A stretch of 64,000 bases of DNA from Arthrobacter sp. ZGTC131 (GTDB lineage Bacteria > Actinomycetota > Actinomycetes > Actinomycetales > Micrococcaceae), in contig NZ_PJIK01000006.1 of NCBI RefSeq assembly GCF_002929275.1, positions 62,001 to 126,000 on the forward strand. The letters run 5' to 3'. This document shows positions 34,866-44,171 of this stretch, in pieces. The notes under the pieces were generated by a model. The model saw only the letters and a list, made by a program, of their open reading frames with translations, did not search any database and was not told the origin of the DNA. The translations under genes were made by a program, and so were the position numbers. Position 1 is the first letter of the stretch. Each line of letters opens with the position of its first letter.

Positions 34866-36221
34866 GTGACAACTACACCCACCCTGACCCGCACGCTGAG
34901 GCTGCCCTCGCTGGTCCTGTTCGGCCTGGCGTACCTGACCCCGCTGATTGTGCTGGGAATCTTCGGCATCATCGCCGAAACCACCGGCGGGGCGTCGCCG
35001 GCCGCCTACCTGGTGGCCATGGTCGCCATGCTGTTCACGGCGCACAGCTACGGCCGGATGGCCATCGCGTACCCCGTGGCCGGTTCCGCCTACACCTACG
35101 TCCGCCGCTCCATCGATCCGAGGGTCGGGTTCCTGGTGGGCTGGGCCATCCTGCTGGACTACCTCTTCCTGCCCATGGTCATCTGGCTCATCGGCGGCTC
35201 CTACCTGACCGCGCAGTTCCCCGGAATCCCCATCGGAGTCTGGATCGTGGGCTTCATCCTCATCACCACCATGCTGAATATCCTGGGCATCAAGGTGGCG
35301 GATAAGGCCAACTACGTATTGATGGCCTTCCAGCTGCTGGTCATCGTGTTCTTCGTGGCGCTGTCCATCGGCAACGTGGTGTCCACCTCCGGCGCCGGCG
35401 GCCTGGCCAGCACCCAGCCGTTCTTCAACGACACCTCCAGCATCGCCACCATCTCCGCCGGTGCGGCCATCGCCGCGTACTCGTTCCTCGGGTTCGACGC
35501 CGTCACCACCCTCACCGAGGAGACCATCAACCCGCGCAAGAACATGCCGCGCGCCATCATGCTCATCGCCCTGATCGGCGGCGGCATCTTCGTGACCGTC
35601 TCCTACGTAACCCAACTGGTCCACCCCGGCGGCGTGTTCGAGGACTCGGCCTCCGCGGCCAGCTTCATCGCCTTGCAGATCGGCGGGCAGCTGTTCGGTG
35701 CCGTGTTCCTCGCCGGCCTGGTGGTGGCGCAGTTCGCCTCCGGCCTCGCCGCGCAGGCCAGCGCCTCCCGCCTGCTGTACGCCATGGGCCGGGACTCGGT
35801 CCTGCCCAAGGCGTTCTTCGGCCGGCTCAGCGCCAAGTTCCACACCCCGGTGGTCAACCTGATCGTCACCGGCATCATCGGCCTGATCGCGATCTTCCTG
35901 GACGTGGCCACCTCCACCTCGTTCATCAACTTCGGCGCCTTCACCGCCTTCACCCTGGTCAACGCCTCCGTGGTCTTCCACTACGTGCGCCAGCGCCGGG
36001 CCGGGAACCAGCTGAACCCGGTGTCCTACGTGGCGGTCCCGGTGATCGGCGCCATCATCTGCGCCTACCTGCTCTCACAGCTGGACAGCAACGCCATTAC
36101 GCTGGGAGTGTCCTGGCTGGTGCTGGGCGTGGTGGTCCTGGCCCTGATCACGCGCGGCTTCAGGGCGGCGCCACCGGAAATGACGGCCACAGAAAAGGCG
36201 ACGGTGGAGGCGGCCGCCTGA
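34866..36221 (+). CDS. APC-family permease
   Basis: About 451 residues, 12 membrane helices. VLFGLAYLTPLIVLGIFGII is helix 1; PVAGSAYTYVRRSIDPRVGF and YSFLGFDAVTTLTEETINPR are conserved blocks of the amino acid/polyamine/organocation superfamily, and LAAQASASRLLYAMGRDSVL precedes the helix 8-9 region. GTG 34866 with AAGGAAC. The RLLYAMGRDSVLPK segment is duplicated in the scar at 43646-43785. It presumably imports the substrate of the flanking hydrolases. Confidence 0.93.
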   Translation: MTTTPTLTRTLRLPSLVLFGLAYLTPLIVLGIFGIIAETTGGASPAAYLVAMVAMLFTAHSYGRMAIAYPVAGSAYTYVRRSIDPRVGFLVGWAILLDYLFLPMVIWLIGGSYLTAQFPGIPIGVWIVGFILITTMLNILGIKVADKANYVLMAFQLLVIVFFVALSIGNVVSTSGAGGLASTQPFFNDTSSIATISAGAAIAAYSFLGFDAVTTLTEETINPRKNMPRAIMLIALIGGGIFVTVSYVTQLVHPGGVFEDSASAASFIALQIGGQLFGAVFLAGLVVAQFASGLAAQASASRLLYAMGRDSVLPKAFFGRLSAKFHTPVVNLIVTGIIGLIAIFLDVATSTSFINFGAFTAFTLVNASVVFHYVRQRRAGNQLNPVSYVAVPVIGAIICAYLLSQLDSNAITLGVSWLVLGVVVLALITRGFRAAPPEMTATEKATVEAAA

Positions 36222-36258
36222 GTTTGGGCCGCCGGCTGACCACAGGGAAGGAAGAACC

Positions 36259-37047
36259 GTGAGGATAGCGCTCGGGCAGCTGGAGTCGGGCACCGACATC
36301 CGGGCCAACCTGGCCGCGGTCGACCGGTTCGCCGGCGAGGCTGCCCGCGACGGCGCCGCGCTGGTCGCCTTCCCGGAATACGCCACGTACGAGAAGAAGA
36401 CGGTGGACGCGACGTTCCCCGAGGTGGCCGAGCCGCTGGACGGTCCCGTCTGCCGGGAACTCGCCGGCACCGCCCGCCGCCACCGCATCGCGCTGGTGGC
36501 GGGCGTGGTGGAAACGTCGGAGGATCCGGGCAAGGCGTATAATACCCTGGTGGCGTTCGGGCCCGACGGCGGCAGGCTCGCCGTCTACCGGAAGATCCAC
36601 CTCTTCGACGCGCAGGGCTTCGGTGAGTCGACGTTCATCAAACCGGGCCCGTCCACCAACCCCGTGGTGTTCGAGTCCGGGGGAGCGCGGTTCGGCCTGA
36701 TGACCTGCTACGACCTGCGGTTCCCGGAGCTGGCCAGGTCACTGGCCGACGCCGGTGCCGAGGTCCTGTTGGTTTGCTCGTCGTGGGTGCCGGGAACCCA
36801 CAAGACGGAGCAGTGGCTGGCGCTGAACGCTGCGCGAGCCATTGAGAACAGCGTGTACGTGGCGGGAGTGTGCCAGGCCCCGCCGGTCTCCGTGGGCCGC
36901 AGCGTCCTGGTGGATCCAATGGGGTTCACCGAGACCGACCTGGGCCTTGAACCGGGGGTGCAGACGGTGGAGATCTCGCTTGCGACAGTGGCGCGGGTAA
37001 AGGAGCAATTCCCGATGTTCCGGCAGCGGCGGCTGCCGCAGCCCTGA
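36259..37047 (+). CDS. Carbon-nitrogen hydrolase (nitrilase superfamily)
   Basis: 262 residues, standard length. Triad: LVAFPEYATYEKK (Glu), AVYRKIHLFDAQGFGE (Lys), MTCYDLRFPELARSLADAGA (Cys). The YRKIHLFD and CYDLRFPE pattern is the Nit/omega-amidase branch, acting on omega-amides or modified amino acids. GTG start with AAGGAAG. 37 bp after the permease: same operon. The end VARVKEQFPMFRQRR is echoed in the 43646-43785 scar. Confidence 0.92.
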   Translation: MRIALGQLESGTDIRANLAAVDRFAGEAARDGAALVAFPEYATYEKKTVDATFPEVAEPLDGPVCRELAGTARRHRIALVAGVVETSEDPGKAYNTLVAFGPDGGRLAVYRKIHLFDAQGFGESTFIKPGPSTNPVVFESGGARFGLMTCYDLRFPELARSLADAGAEVLLVCSSWVPGTHKTEQWLALNAARAIENSVYVAGVCQAPPVSVGRSVLVDPMGFTETDLGLEPGVQTVEISLATVARVKEQFPMFRQRRLPQP

Positions 37048-37145
37048 CTGGCTTCCACGACTGCCACCAAGAGGCGGGGCCCACAAAGCAGGAGTGCTGC
37101 GGCGGCGCCAGTAACCGCGGAGCGATGTTTCTGCCGGGCCGCTAG

Positions 37146-38171
37146 CTAAGAGGCGGGATCGGCGTCACGTTTCGTCGGCCGGTACCCGGCAAGTTCGGCG
37201 CGGATGTCGCCCTCCTCGTGCCCGCCCTTCTTCTTGCCGAACGGCAGCGCTTTGAGCAGCGGATGCACGATAGCCATGACGACGATGCCCCAGGCGAGTC
37301 CGATGACTGCCGAGCACAACGTGTTCACGAGCCAGGCCAGGAAGCCGCCAACCACCGCGATCCCCTCGAAGGGGTGCTCGAGGACATGGACCAGGTCATA
37401 CGGACCGTGCCAGCCGAGGTCATAGGCCCCCTGCAGCATGATGTGGCCGCCAACCCACAGCATGGCGATCGTTCCGATGAAGGTTATCCCGGCCAGCACG
37501 GCGGGCATCCCCTTGACGAGCAGCTCGCCGAAGCGCTTGGAGCCTGCGGAATCTTTAGCGGCCAGGTGCATCCCGATGTCGTCCATCTTGACGATGAGAG
37601 CGACGGCACCATACACGGCCACCGTAATCACGAGGGCCACGACCACCAGGATGATCGCCCGTGACAGCAAGGAATCCTGGGCCACCTCGTTCATCGAGAT
37701 GACCATGATCTCGCAGGACAGGATGAAGTCGGTGGTGATGGCGCCTTTGATGACCTTGGCCTCGGCCTCCGGGCCGCGTTCAACCGCCGGTGCATCTTCC
37801 TCTGCGGTGTGGTGGCCACGGAGCTTGTGCCAGACCTTCTCGGCACCCTCGTAGCAAAGGTACGTGCCGCCCAGCATGAGGATGAACGGGATGGCCCATG
37901 GGACGAAGGCGCTGACGAGCAGCAGGGCCGGCAGGATGATCAGCAGTTTGTTCCGGAGCGAACCCCAGAAGATCCGCTTGATCATCGGCAGTTCGCGGGA
38001 CGGGTCCGCCCCCGACACGTACTGCGGGGTAACGGCGGCGTCATCGATTACCACTCCGGCGGCCTTGGCCCCCGCTTTGGCCGCTCCGGCAGCGACGTCG
38101 TCCACCGAGGCGGCCGCTATGCGGGCCAGGGCTGCGACGTCATCCAGCAGGGCGACGAGACCGCCGCTCAC
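37146..38171 (-). CDS. DUF808 family membrane protein (YedI-like)
   Basis: 341 residues beginning at GTG: MSGGLVALLDDVAALARIAA, the typical DUF808 start, with DDVAAGAAKAGAKAAGVVID. Then several membrane helices (LLIILPALLLVSAFVPWAIP, IILVVVALVITVAVYGAVAL, PAVLAGITFIGTIAMLWVGG, FLAWLVNTLCSAVIGLAWGI) and FKKKKGGHEEGD-type cytoplasmic end (PFGKKKGGHEEGDIRAE). Inner-membrane protein of unknown function, widespread in bacteria. Stands alone. Confidence 0.93.
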   Translation of the reverse strand: MSGGLVALLDDVAALARIAAASVDDVAAGAAKAGAKAAGVVIDDAAVTPQYVSGADPSRELPMIKRIFWGSLRNKLLIILPALLLVSAFVPWAIPFILMLGGTYLCYEGAEKVWHKLRGHHTAEEDAPAVERGPEAEAKVIKGAITTDFILSCEIMVISMNEVAQDSLLSRAIILVVVALVITVAVYGAVALIVKMDDIGMHLAAKDSAGSKRFGELLVKGMPAVLAGITFIGTIAMLWVGGHIMLQGAYDLGWHGPYDLVHVLEHPFEGIAVVGGFLAWLVNTLCSAVIGLAWGIVVMAIVHPLLKALPFGKKKGGHEEGDIRAELAGYRPTKRDADPAS

Positions 38172-38381
38172 AGATCGCCCCCGTGCTGCTCAAGGGTGGA
38201 CGGCTGAGTGTGGTTGCCTATGTCGAGGCGTGTGATTGGCATGTTTGAAGTATATCGACGGCGGACAGCGCATCGACGGGAGTGGCGTGTGCTAACTGCG
38301 GTGATGCCGGCCCGGCTGCGCGTTTGACTCCCATTCCGTCACGACCCGGAGCGTGCTTGTTCCCTGTCCGCCAGAGCTAAA

Positions 38382-40055
38382 CTACCCCGCCACCGCAGCC
38401 TTCGCGGCCTGCGAGGCTTGCATCCATTCGCTCAGCCACGGGGCCCGGACGCTCGACGTGATCCGGCAGTCGGCCACGAAGGTTCCCCTGGCGCCGGCCT
38501 CGATCCAGTCCTTAAGTGCAGCAAGGTCCGCCAGTGAGCGGATGATCGCCGACTCGGCACCGAGCGCGCGGGCGATGCCGCTGAAGTCCACCTCGGGGAT
38601 CAGCATCGGCTGTTCGGTCAGGCCCTGGGAGCCGTACTGGTGGATTTCGGCCCCGTAGGCGGCGTCGTTGTAGATCACCACGATGGCACTGCCCGCCGCT
38701 CCAATCAGCGATTCGAGGTCGGACAGTCCCATCAGGAAACCGCCGTCGCCGGAGGCCAGCACCAGGGTGCGGCCGTCCTCCACTGCGCGGGCTGTCCCGA
38801 CGGCGCTGGCAAGGCCCAGCCCGATGGCCTGGTAGGCGGTCCCCACCATCACCAGGTCCTGGGGCCTCGGGATGCGCCAGTACATGGGTGCCCAGCCGAC
38901 GAAGTGCCCGCCGTCCTGGACCACCGTGCGGCGCTCCGGCAGCACCGCATCCAGTGCCGTGGCAAGGGACCGCGGGTCCAGCCGGCCGTCCGGCGTCTCC
39001 GCAGAGCCTGGATGGTGCGCCGACCCCTCGGCCAGCCGCCGCCGGGCTTCCGCGCGCCAGGCTTCTGCGCGGCTGGCGTCCGGCGAGGCCGGGCCATCCA
39101 GCATACTCAGGATGTTTCCCGCAGCAGACTTCACGTCCGCGCTGACGAACGTATCCACCCGGGGGTGCGTCGGCTGCAGGGCGGTGTCGATCTGGATGAC
39201 GGTGCTGTCCGGGCCGAGCAGGTGCCCGAACCGCATGGTGAAGGGGCTCAGGCTTGCCCCGGCCACGAGGACCACATCGGCCTCGCCCATGAGCCCGGCC
39301 GCGGTGTCCGTGCCGAAGCCGCCCGCGACGCCGAGGTACCCGTCGCCCTGGAGGAGGTTGAGCGCCAGGGCGGTTCCAGCGGTCAGCGCGCCCAGGCGGT
39401 CGGCCAGCTTCCGGAGCTCCGGGCCGGCTCCGGCGAGATGCGCACCGCGGCCGGCGAGGATCAACGGCCGCTTCGCCCCGGCGAGCAGGCGGGCTACCTG
39501 CCCAAGGCCGCCGTCGACGTCGTCCGTCACCTTTGATGCCGACGGCGCCGGAAGTTCCTCGTCCCCAGCCTCGAGTGCCGCGAGGTCGTAGGGAATGGCA
39601 ATGACGACGGCGGTCCGCCTGGTCAGCGCGTACTCCACCGCCTGCTGCGTGATGGAACCCGCGGCGTCGCGGGTGACGGTGAAGGTCGCCGCGCCGAGGC
39701 CCGCGGCGATTGCCGCCTGGTCCACGTCCTGGGGCCGGGCGCCGCTGCTCGGAGCGTCCCCGGTGACCAGCACGACGGGGATTTGTGCCTGGACAGCCTC
39801 TGCGAGGGCGGTGAGTGCATTGGTGTAGCCGGGGCCGTAGGTGGTGGTGCCTGCTGCGAGACGTCCTGACGTCCGGTAGTAGGCGTCGGCCGCGGCGATG
39901 GCGGCGCCTTCATGGCGGACGGGGGAGAAGCGGAGGCCCAGCTTTTCCGCGGCGTCCAGGAAGTAGACGTTTCCGTTGCCCATAACGCCGAAGACATCGC
40001 TGAGATAGCTGCTGAGAACCTGCGCCACGCGGCCGGAGACGGTAAGTGAAGTCAT
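38382..40055 (-). CDS. Thiamine-pyrophosphate-dependent enzyme, acetolactate-synthase-like
   Basis: 557 residues, three-domain TPP fold. PYR domain has the catalytic Glu in VRHEGAAIAAADAY; the middle domain begins near QVARLLAGAKRPLILAGRGA; the PP domain has the GDGGFLMGLSDLESLIGAAG ... IYNDAAYGAE TPP/Mg signature (GDG...N). Lacks biosynthetic context (no ilvN), so it is a catabolic or specialised decarboxylase/ligase of the ALS/benzoylformate type. Divergent Lrp and aminotransferase genes next door suggest a 2-keto acid substrate from amino acid breakdown. Product not determinable. Confidence 0.9.
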   Translation of the reverse strand: MTSLTVSGRVAQVLSSYLSDVFGVMGNGNVYFLDAAEKLGLRFSPVRHEGAAIAAADAYYRTSGRLAAGTTTYGPGYTNALTALAEAVQAQIPVVLVTGDAPSSGARPQDVDQAAIAAGLGAATFTVTRDAAGSITQQAVEYALTRRTAVVIAIPYDLAALEAGDEELPAPSASKVTDDVDGGLGQVARLLAGAKRPLILAGRGAHLAGAGPELRKLADRLGALTAGTALALNLLQGDGYLGVAGGFGTDTAAGLMGEADVVLVAGASLSPFTMRFGHLLGPDSTVIQIDTALQPTHPRVDTFVSADVKSAAGNILSMLDGPASPDASRAEAWRAEARRRLAEGSAHHPGSAETPDGRLDPRSLATALDAVLPERRTVVQDGGHFVGWAPMYWRIPRPQDLVMVGTAYQAIGLGLASAVGTARAVEDGRTLVLASGDGGFLMGLSDLESLIGAAGSAIVVIYNDAAYGAEIHQYGSQGLTEQPMLIPEVDFSGIARALGAESAIIRSLADLAALKDWIEAGARGTFVADCRITSSVRAPWLSEWMQASQAAKAAVAG

Positions 40056-40175
40056 GCAGGAATCTTGTGGGCTGGTTCACAGATAGGCAAGAGAACCGAG
40101 TTGGGTTGGGATATTTGGCAGGAGTAGGCAGTTGGAAGTGAAAATATGCGCACTGGTGGCCTGCGTCACTCGTAT

Positions 40176-40679
40176 CTAGGTGGAAGGGCGGGACTCCTGC
40201 TCCGACAGTCGGCTCAGGAGGCCGTCGTAGCGGGGCGGCATGAGTTCAACCACGGAAATCGCCGTGCTGGTCCGCTGTATTCCCTCGATTGCAAGGATCT
40301 CGTTGGTGATGCGGTAGAGATCGGCCGTGCTGCGTGCCACCACCTTGGCCATCAGGTCCGCGTCGCCGGTGGTGGCGTGCACCTCGATGACCTCCGGGAT
40401 GGCCGCGAGCCCGTCTTCCACCGCTCCCGCCAGGGTCTGGCTGATGGCCAGGGAGAGGAAGGCCATCAGGTCATAGCCAAGTGCGGCGGGGTCCAGCCTG
40501 CGGCTGAAGGAGCGGAGGGCGCCGCTGCGCTCGAGCCGTGATAGCCGGGCGTGGACCGTGTTCCGTGCGACGCCGAGCGTCCGCGAGAGTGCCAGGGCGC
40601 TGGCTTCGGGGTCCTTGTCGAGGGCCAGGATGATCCTGCCGTCGAGAGAATCCAGAGTGCGAGCGTTCGGGATGGTCAT
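40176..40679 (-). CDS. Lrp/AsnC-family transcriptional regulator
   Basis: 167 residues. HTH: LDSLDGRIILALDKDPEASA, LALSRTLGVARNTVHARLSR, LERSGALRSFSRRLDP. RAM domain: YDLMAFLSLAISQTLAGAVE, IPEVIEVHATTGDADLMAKV, IEGIQRTSTAISVVELMPPR. Divergent from the aminotransferase-permease genes and in line with the TPP enzyme; likely local regulator of this amino acid cluster, acting through the 40680-40772 gap. Confidence 0.93.
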   Translation of the reverse strand: MTIPNARTLDSLDGRIILALDKDPEASALALSRTLGVARNTVHARLSRLERSGALRSFSRRLDPAALGYDLMAFLSLAISQTLAGAVEDGLAAIPEVIEVHATTGDADLMAKVVARSTADLYRITNEILAIEGIQRTSTAISVVELMPPRYDGLLSRLSEQESRPST

Positions 40680-40716
40680 ATTTTCACCACAGACAGTTGA
40701 AGTTGAGCAGAAGTCC

Positions 40717-40742
40717 CAATGCGTTGAGCGTATATTGCATTG
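40717..40742. promoter_or_regulatory. Candidate Lrp-type site
   Basis: CAATGC-N14-GCATTG is an inverted repeat (arms extend by flanking CC/GG with one interruption) in the 93-bp gap between the divergent Lrp and aminotransferase genes, around a tatatt core. Position suits autoregulation and control of the plus-strand operon. Confidence 0.45.
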
Positions 40743-40772
40743 TGGGCCGGGTCACAATCATGATCGTTCCTC

Positions 40773-41882
40773 ATGACCCGTGATCAGCTCCTGACCGCAC
40801 CGGACACCGCGCTTCCCACCCTTCGTGGCGCTGTGGCCGGACTTCCGCCCTACGTCCCGGGCCGGCGCAGCGCCGGCCCGGACATTGCAGCCCTCGCCAG
40901 CAACGAAAGCCACTACGAACCACTGCCCGCTGCCGCCGCCGCTGTGGCCGCAGCGGCCGGTACCTTGAACCGCTACCCTGACAGTGCCGCCGTCGAACTC
41001 CGTGAACGGATTGCCCGCCACCTCGGCGTCGCGGCCGGAGAGGTCGCCGTGGGACCCGGCAGCGTCGGCGTCCTCCAGCAGATCATCACCGGCCTTTGCG
41101 ATGCCGGGGATGAAGTGATCTTCGCGTGGCGCTCCTTCGAGGCCTACCCCATCCTGGTTGAGCTGGCAGGCGCCCGGCCGATCCGCATTCCGCTGGACGG
41201 CGCTGAGGGGCACGACCTGGATGCCATGGCCGCGGCCGTCACTGCCCGCACGAAGGTGATCCTGCTCTGCACCCCCAACAATCCCACCGGCGTGCCGATC
41301 AGCCATGACCGTATCGAGGCCTTCCTGCAGGCCGTCCGCTCCGACATCCTCGTGGTGGTCGACGAGGCCTACGTGGAATACGCCGAAGCGGGCAGCGGCC
41401 CCGATTCCCTGGCGCTCTACCGCCAGTACCCCAACGTCTGCATCCTGCGCACCTTCTCCAAGGCCTACGGGCTCGCCGGCCTGCGGGTGGGATACGCCGT
41501 GGCGGCGCCGGCCATCGCCGAGGGACTGCGCCGGACCGCCCTTCCCTTCTCCGTGAGCGCGCTGGCGCAGAAGGCGGCCGTCGCGTCGCTGGACGCCGGG
41601 GAGGAGATGGAAACCCGGGTGGCCGCCGTCAAGCAGGAACGCGCCCGGATGGCCGCGCAGCTGGAAGCCCGGGGCTGGAAACTGCAGCCGAGCCAGGGCA
41701 ACTTCCTGTGGATCCGTGCCGATGACCGCCTCCAGGCGAGGCTCGTGGACGCGTTTGACCGCGCGGGCATCCTGGTCCGGGCGTACCAGGGGGACGGCGT
41801 GCGGATCACCGTTGCCGGCCCCGTCTCCAACGATCGGGTGCTGCAGCTTTTGGAAGCGCACGCGGCCTCGACAATCGACTGA
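40773..41882 (+). CDS. Histidinol-phosphate-aminotransferase-like aminotransferase
   Basis: 369 residues, fold-type I PLP enzyme. ASNESHYEPLP, NRYPDSAAVELRERIARHLG, VGPGSVGVLQQI, LCTPNNPTGVPIS, VDEAYVEYAEA and the PLP lysine in RTFSKAYGLAGLRVGYAVA are all HisC-family landmarks. There are no his genes near; with an Lrp regulator, amino acid permease and TPP enzyme it probably acts on an aromatic or other amino acid. No clear SD precedes ATG 40773, so the mRNA may be nearly leaderless. 42-bp gap to the permease. Confidence 0.92.
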   Translation: MTRDQLLTAPDTALPTLRGAVAGLPPYVPGRRSAGPDIAALASNESHYEPLPAAAAAVAAAAGTLNRYPDSAAVELRERIARHLGVAAGEVAVGPGSVGVLQQIITGLCDAGDEVIFAWRSFEAYPILVELAGARPIRIPLDGAEGHDLDAMAAAVTARTKVILLCTPNNPTGVPISHDRIEAFLQAVRSDILVVVDEAYVEYAEAGSGPDSLALYRQYPNVCILRTFSKAYGLAGLRVGYAVAAPAIAEGLRRTALPFSVSALAQKAAVASLDAGEEMETRVAAVKQERARMAAQLEARGWKLQPSQGNFLWIRADDRLQARLVDAFDRAGILVRAYQGDGVRITVAGPVSNDRVLQLLEAHAASTID

Positions 41883-41924
41883 CCTGAAATTCAATCCGTT
41901 CCACCTACAACCAGAGGACTCCCC

Positions 41925-43337
41925 ATGGAACAACAGACAATGACGTCTGGCCGCGCACTGGGCGCCGCACTCAAACCCCGCCAGCTCACCATGATGGGGC
42001 TCGGAAGCGCCATCGGCGCGGGCCTGTTCATCGGCTCCGGCGCCGGCATCCAGGCTGCCGGCCCGGCCGTGCTGATCTCCTACCTCGTGGCCGGCACCCT
42101 CATCATCCTGGTGATGTGGGCCCTCGGCGAGATGGCCGCCGCCAACCCGGACAGCGGCGCCTTCTCCGTCTACACCGCCAAGGCCTACGGTCCGGTGGCC
42201 GGTGCCACGGTGGGCTGGCTCTGGTGGCTGCAGCTCGTGGTGGTCATCGCGGCCGAAGCGCTCGGTGCCGCTGGCCTGCTAGCCACCATCTTCCCGGCCC
42301 TGCCGGTATGGCTGATGGCTTTCGTGTTCATCGTGGTGCTCACCGCCGTGAACCTGACCAGTGTGAAGAATTTCGGAGAGTTCGAGTTCTGGTTCGCCCT
42401 GCTCAAGGTGGCGGCAATCGTCGGGTTCCTCCTGGTGGGCGCTGCACTGCTGTTCGGCTGGCTGCCGGGCGTGCAGTCGCCGGGCCTGGGCAACTTCACC
42501 GGAGCCGGCTTTGCGCCCGACGGTTTCGCCGGGATCGCCACGGCACTCTTCGTGGTGGCTTTCGCATTCGGCGGCACCGAGATCGTGTCCGTGGCGGCAG
42601 CTGAGACGGCCGAGCCGGCCCGCAGCGTGAAGAAGGCAGTCCGGACCGTGCTGTGGCGCATCCTGGTCTTCTACATCGGCGCCATCTTCGTCATCGCGGC
42701 CGTGGTTCCCGTCGGTTCGGCGGGGCTGAAGAGCCCGTTCGCCGCCGTTTTGGAGGCCGCCGGCATGCCCGGCGCAGCCACCGCGATCACCCTGGTGGCC
42801 GTTGCCGCACTGCTGTCGGCCCTCAACGCCAATCTCTACGGTGCGTCCCGGATGGCGTACTCCCTCGCCGAGCGGGGTGAAGCACCACGCCTGCTTGCCT
42901 CGGTGTCCAAGGCCCGGGTCCCGGTTGTCGCAGTCCTGGCCAGCGTCGCCTTCGGCGTTGTCACGGTTGTGCTGGAGTTGGCTTTCCCCGAGATGGTCCT
43001 GCCTGTTCTGCTCAACATCGTGGGTTCCACGTGCCTGCTGGTTTGGACGTCCGCGCTCCTCGCCCAGCTCGCGCTGCGCCTCCGCGCCGACCGCGAGGGA
43101 ACGGAGCTTCCCCTGCGGATGCCCGGCTTCCCGTGGCTCACGGTGTTTGGTCTGGTCATTCTCGCGGCGATCTTCACGGTGGGCTTTATAGGCGAGGATT
43201 CCCGTCCCCAGCTCTTGAGTACTTTCGGACTGGTGGCGCTTCTGGCTGTGGCGAACTGGCTGCACCACCGGAACGAGAACGCTCGGCCGCGTGTCGAATC
43301 GCCGGACGGGGATAAGGAGCCTGTGCTCATCGACTAA
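41925..43337 (+). CDS. APC-family amino acid permease
   Basis: 470 residues, 12 helices. MMGLGSAIGAGLFIGSGAGI is helix 1 with the GxG motif, followed by MWALGEMAAANPDSGAFSVY, FGGTEIVSVAAAETAEPARS and AALLSALNANLYGASRMAYS: the AAT (GABA/proline/aromatic) group of the APC superfamily. SD AGAGGA. Likely co-transcribed with the aminotransferase gene and importing its substrate. Confidence 0.93.
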   Translation: MEQQTMTSGRALGAALKPRQLTMMGLGSAIGAGLFIGSGAGIQAAGPAVLISYLVAGTLIILVMWALGEMAAANPDSGAFSVYTAKAYGPVAGATVGWLWWLQLVVVIAAEALGAAGLLATIFPALPVWLMAFVFIVVLTAVNLTSVKNFGEFEFWFALLKVAAIVGFLLVGAALLFGWLPGVQSPGLGNFTGAGFAPDGFAGIATALFVVAFAFGGTEIVSVAAAETAEPARSVKKAVRTVLWRILVFYIGAIFVIAAVVPVGSAGLKSPFAAVLEAAGMPGAATAITLVAVAALLSALNANLYGASRMAYSLAERGEAPRLLASVSKARVPVVAVLASVAFGVVTVVLELAFPEMVLPVLLNIVGSTCLLVWTSALLAQLALRLRADREGTELPLRMPGFPWLTVFGLVILAAIFTVGFIGEDSRPQLLSTFGLVALLAVANWLHHRNENARPRVESPDGDKEPVLID

Positions 43338-43645
43338 CACAGGGGCTTTGGACCCCTTCGCGGGTTTAGGGTACATGGGGGGCGCGTCCGGTCTGGCCGG
43401 GCGCGCCCTTCCCCATGCGATGCCGGTGCTGACTCGGTCCCGGAAGACTGGGCAGCGGTGGCCGTTTCTCATCCACATCGCGGTCGGCTATGACGCTGGA
43501 GTCCACCAGCGTCCGTCGGAGTTCTGGCAGCATCCGTTGTAGCAGCGGCAAAACGCCATGTGGGGGCCACAGCGCGGCAGAGAGGACGCCACCCTCCCGC
43601 AGGAACGCTTCGATGCTGATTCTCTTGCCGATGCCCATCACGCCT
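43338..43645. other. Region without a confident gene
   Basis: About 300 bp. A 91-codon minus frame exists (43366-43641, ALWPPHGVLPLLQRMLPELR) but lacks a ribosome-binding site or known motif. A second frame there reads cysteine-rich (CRCYNGCCQNSDG), which could be scrap of a small zinc protein. Likely debris next to the scar. Confidence 0.35.
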
Positions 43646-43790
43646 GCTGTACGCGATGGGCGGGATTCGGTCCTGCCGAAGGCGGTCTTCGGTCGGCTCA
43701 GCGACGGTTGCGCGGGCCAGGGAGCAGTTCCCGATTTTCCGTCAGCGGCGGCTGTAGTTTGCCGAAGGGGCTGCCGCGACCGCGCGGTGG
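43646..43790 (+). pseudogene. Collapsed remnant of a permease-amidohydrolase operon
   Basis: 43650-43705 matches codons RLLYAMG-RDSVLPKA-FGRLS of the APC gene at 34866 (around 35766-35833); it then jumps, at a shared gcga, to a match with VARVKEQFPMFRQRRL, the last codons of the amidohydrolase at 36259 (around 36985-37037). About 1.15 kb present in the intact operon is missing. This is a deletion scar of a second copy of the same operon. Confidence 0.85.
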
Positions 43791-43922
43791 GCGGAAGCTA
43801 ACAGGTGGGTTTCAAGGAGGCTGCAAGGTCCGGCAGAGTTACAAAAAACGCTTAGCGAGTCATGAATTTTTGTAAGTGCCCGCGGTCTTCTGGTTGTCGG
43901 TGCCGGGGCATACAGTGCAGCC

Positions 43923-44171
43923 ATGACGAACAATACGAAGCCCGCGAAGAAGCGGGCACAGACCAGGGAGTGCCCCGTGTGCGGACACGAAGCCTGGCCA
44001 ATCATGTACGGCATGGTGATGCCTGACGCTAGGGATGAGAACCCCAAGACCGAGTTCGCGGGATGCTGCATCGACTGTGAGCAGAGGGTCTATCCCGCAA
44101 CGGGCAAGGTGGAGATGGGCGTCCCTCGGTGGGCCTGCCAGAACGGTGAGTGCCGGCACCGGTGGTGGTGA
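43923..44171 (+). CDS. Small zinc-ribbon protein (copy 1)
   Basis: 82 residues: basic N-terminus (NNTKPAKKRAQTR), CPVCGHEAWPIMYGMVMP, ENPKTEFAGCCIDCEQRVYP, and WACQNGECRHRWW at the end. Two CxxC/CxxxC knuckles (CPVC and CQNGEC) can hold one zinc; two extra Cys (GCCIDC) are peculiar to this copy. The CxxC-x-IxYG...GGC...WxCxxCxHxW layout is a widespread uncharacterised bacterial family. The next gene starts inside its stop (GTGA). A broken third copy is at 14422. Confidence 0.85.
   Translation: MTNNTKPAKKRAQTRECPVCGHEAWPIMYGMVMPDARDENPKTEFAGCCIDCEQRVYPATGKVEMGVPRWACQNGECRHRWW

Noticed and set aside
34845-35981. 378-codon minus-strand frame opposite the APC permease
   Set aside because: Extremely Gly/Asp/Glu/His-rich shadow; the plus strand is a clear 12-helix permease.
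42279-43478. 399-codon minus-strand frame opposite the second permease
   Set aside because: Shadow frame with biased composition and no start signal.
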